Assembly (NCBI GenBank): GCA_048772705.1
Contig: JBLWGC010000121.1
Coordinates: forward strand, 186,001-250,000
Direction: 5' to 3'
DNA from: Leidyana gryllorum EB-2025a
Taxonomy: Eukaryota; Apicomplexa
DNA: 64,000 bases
Shown: positions 63,165-64,000 of the stretch, one piece after another
How the letters are laid out: every line of letters starts with the position of its first letter
Position numbering within the stretch: the first letter of the stretch is position 1
The notes under the pieces: generated by a model
What the model saw: the letters and a program-made list of their open reading frames with translations, nothing else
The model's database searches: none
What the model was told of the DNA's origin: nothing
Program-made: the position numbers and the translations under genes

Positions 63165-64000
63165 GATTGATAAATTTTGTTGGTTCAGTCAGCCCTTTGG
63201 CGTGAAGATACTATACGAAAATTCTCTCCCGGCCTCCACTGACTCGGACTGTCACTACTACGCATCTGATAACTAATCTGTTGGTTGCTCACAGACCGCT
63301 TGTGCCGCATATAGCATGCATTACAGTACCGTCTGCCATCAATAAAACGCCATTGTGGCGTCACATTGCACTACAACGACATTGATTTACAGTAAAGAAA
63401 GACTTAAACGAACAGGTTACGCACACAACCCGCTTCCACCCCGGTAATATGTGGTGGGGGAACGTTGGACACACGCGCACGAAAAGGATTACTCTGCTTA
63501 CCCGGCAATGTGTGCAGCTATGCTCACGACTGGCAACCGTCGCCTTTTGTGAGGCAATACGTCGACTTCTCTGCTCCTCACGCCATCTACTTGACCCTGT
63601 ACCATTTGCTTGCCACTCGGTAGAAGTCCCGTTGGCGGCAAAAGCTGTTGGAGGTGAATCTGCGAATTGAGGACATGTGGAGCCAAGTATGTGGGGAATA
63701 GGCCGTGTATGCAATCTGGGTACTCGACAGACCAATGAACACGCAGATACGTATATATATATAATCAATTGAGGGTGTTGAAACGTGTGTGTACATGACG
63801 GGTGTCTCCGTGTGGCGCTGATCGACTGGTGTAAATCCGAGGAGGACGGACCGGAGATGGCATAGATTGCCGACTATGATGATCAGATGTGATGGGTTCT
63901 GCGCTTACCGGAAAGTCGATACAGATCCGACTGTGCAGCGATCAAAGATGCTACTTCCTCGCCCCGTACCCCCATAACATTCAACCTCTCATGATCAGTC
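63165..64000. other. Terminal stretch without supported gene
   Basis: About 830 bp upstream of RPN12. Short open frames on both strands lack recognisable features. A TA-rich microsatellite lies near 63748-63763. The promoter of RPN12 should be in the first 100 bp or so. Confidence 0.4.

Noticed and set aside
63361-63768. 135-codon minus-strand frame near the window end
   Set aside because: Composition is irregular, no domain, no splice sites and no relative; treated as chance.
1-64000. LTR retroelements, DNA transposons, LINEs or viral genes
   Set aside because: I found no reverse transcriptase, integrase, transposase, capsid or helicase-primase motif, and no terminal repeats beyond the mini-mucin arrays.

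Overview
The window is nuclear DNA from a unicellular eukaryote with a very compact, intron-rich genome. Evidence: genes interrupted by short GT-AG introns (mostly 40-60 nt, a few of only 22-32 nt), cytosolic and ER machinery found only in eukaryotes (Argonaute, UGGT, SKI2 helicase, proteasome RPN12, AP sigma subunit, TBC Rab-GAP, uS14/RPS29), the standard code with all three stops used, and intergenic distances often below 60 bp. I cannot place it in a lineage from sequence alone.

Region 1-12,400 is an accessory zone. It holds small secreted Thr/Ser-rich mucin-like proteins that share an unusual C-terminal tail (consensus Y-x-x-G-[VIL]-T-P-x-x-x-L-[LV]-x-x-K). Six nearly identical copies of one 67-aa member occur: one alone, two in a forward array and three in a reverse array. 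The two arrays flank a decayed copy of the neighbouring Leu-rich gene. Region 12,400-20,200 holds a Cys-rich zinc-ribbon-like protein, a cluster of F-box/Leu-rich orphan proteins packed head to tail with 37, 4 and 21 bp between them, and a secreted Cys-containing protein.

Region 20,200-36,600 is mixed housekeeping and membrane genes: a slicer-competent Argonaute, two multi-span membrane proteins, an eukaryotic PrsW-type intramembrane protease, the UBA4/MOCS3 sulfur carrier E1, a protein whose C-terminal CCCH zinc finger appears only after removing a 22-nt intron, a large GCC2/GCC3-like membrane receptor, an AP sigma subunit, and two uS14 genes coding for the same protein. Region 36,600-41,900 has a bacterial-looking methyltransferase, a KH-domain protein with a C-terminal membrane anchor, and three orphans.

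Region 41,900-52,900 is a minus-strand run with gaps of 26, 15, 18 and 90 bp: an orphan Ala-rich protein, an AVT-type amino-acid transporter with a roughly 500-residue loop before its last helix, a TBC1D20-like Rab-GAP, and a membrane-MORN-DUF900 hydrolase fusion of 1142 residues. Region 52,900-63,200 is UGGT (ER quality control, C-terminal REEL retrieval signal), then SKI2 (cytosolic exosome helicase) 35 bp downstream, then a convergent RPN12 gene only 13 bp away. The last 0.8 kb has no supported gene. The exon models were joined by eye; every multi-exon model given keeps one open frame across all junctions, but none has transcript support here.
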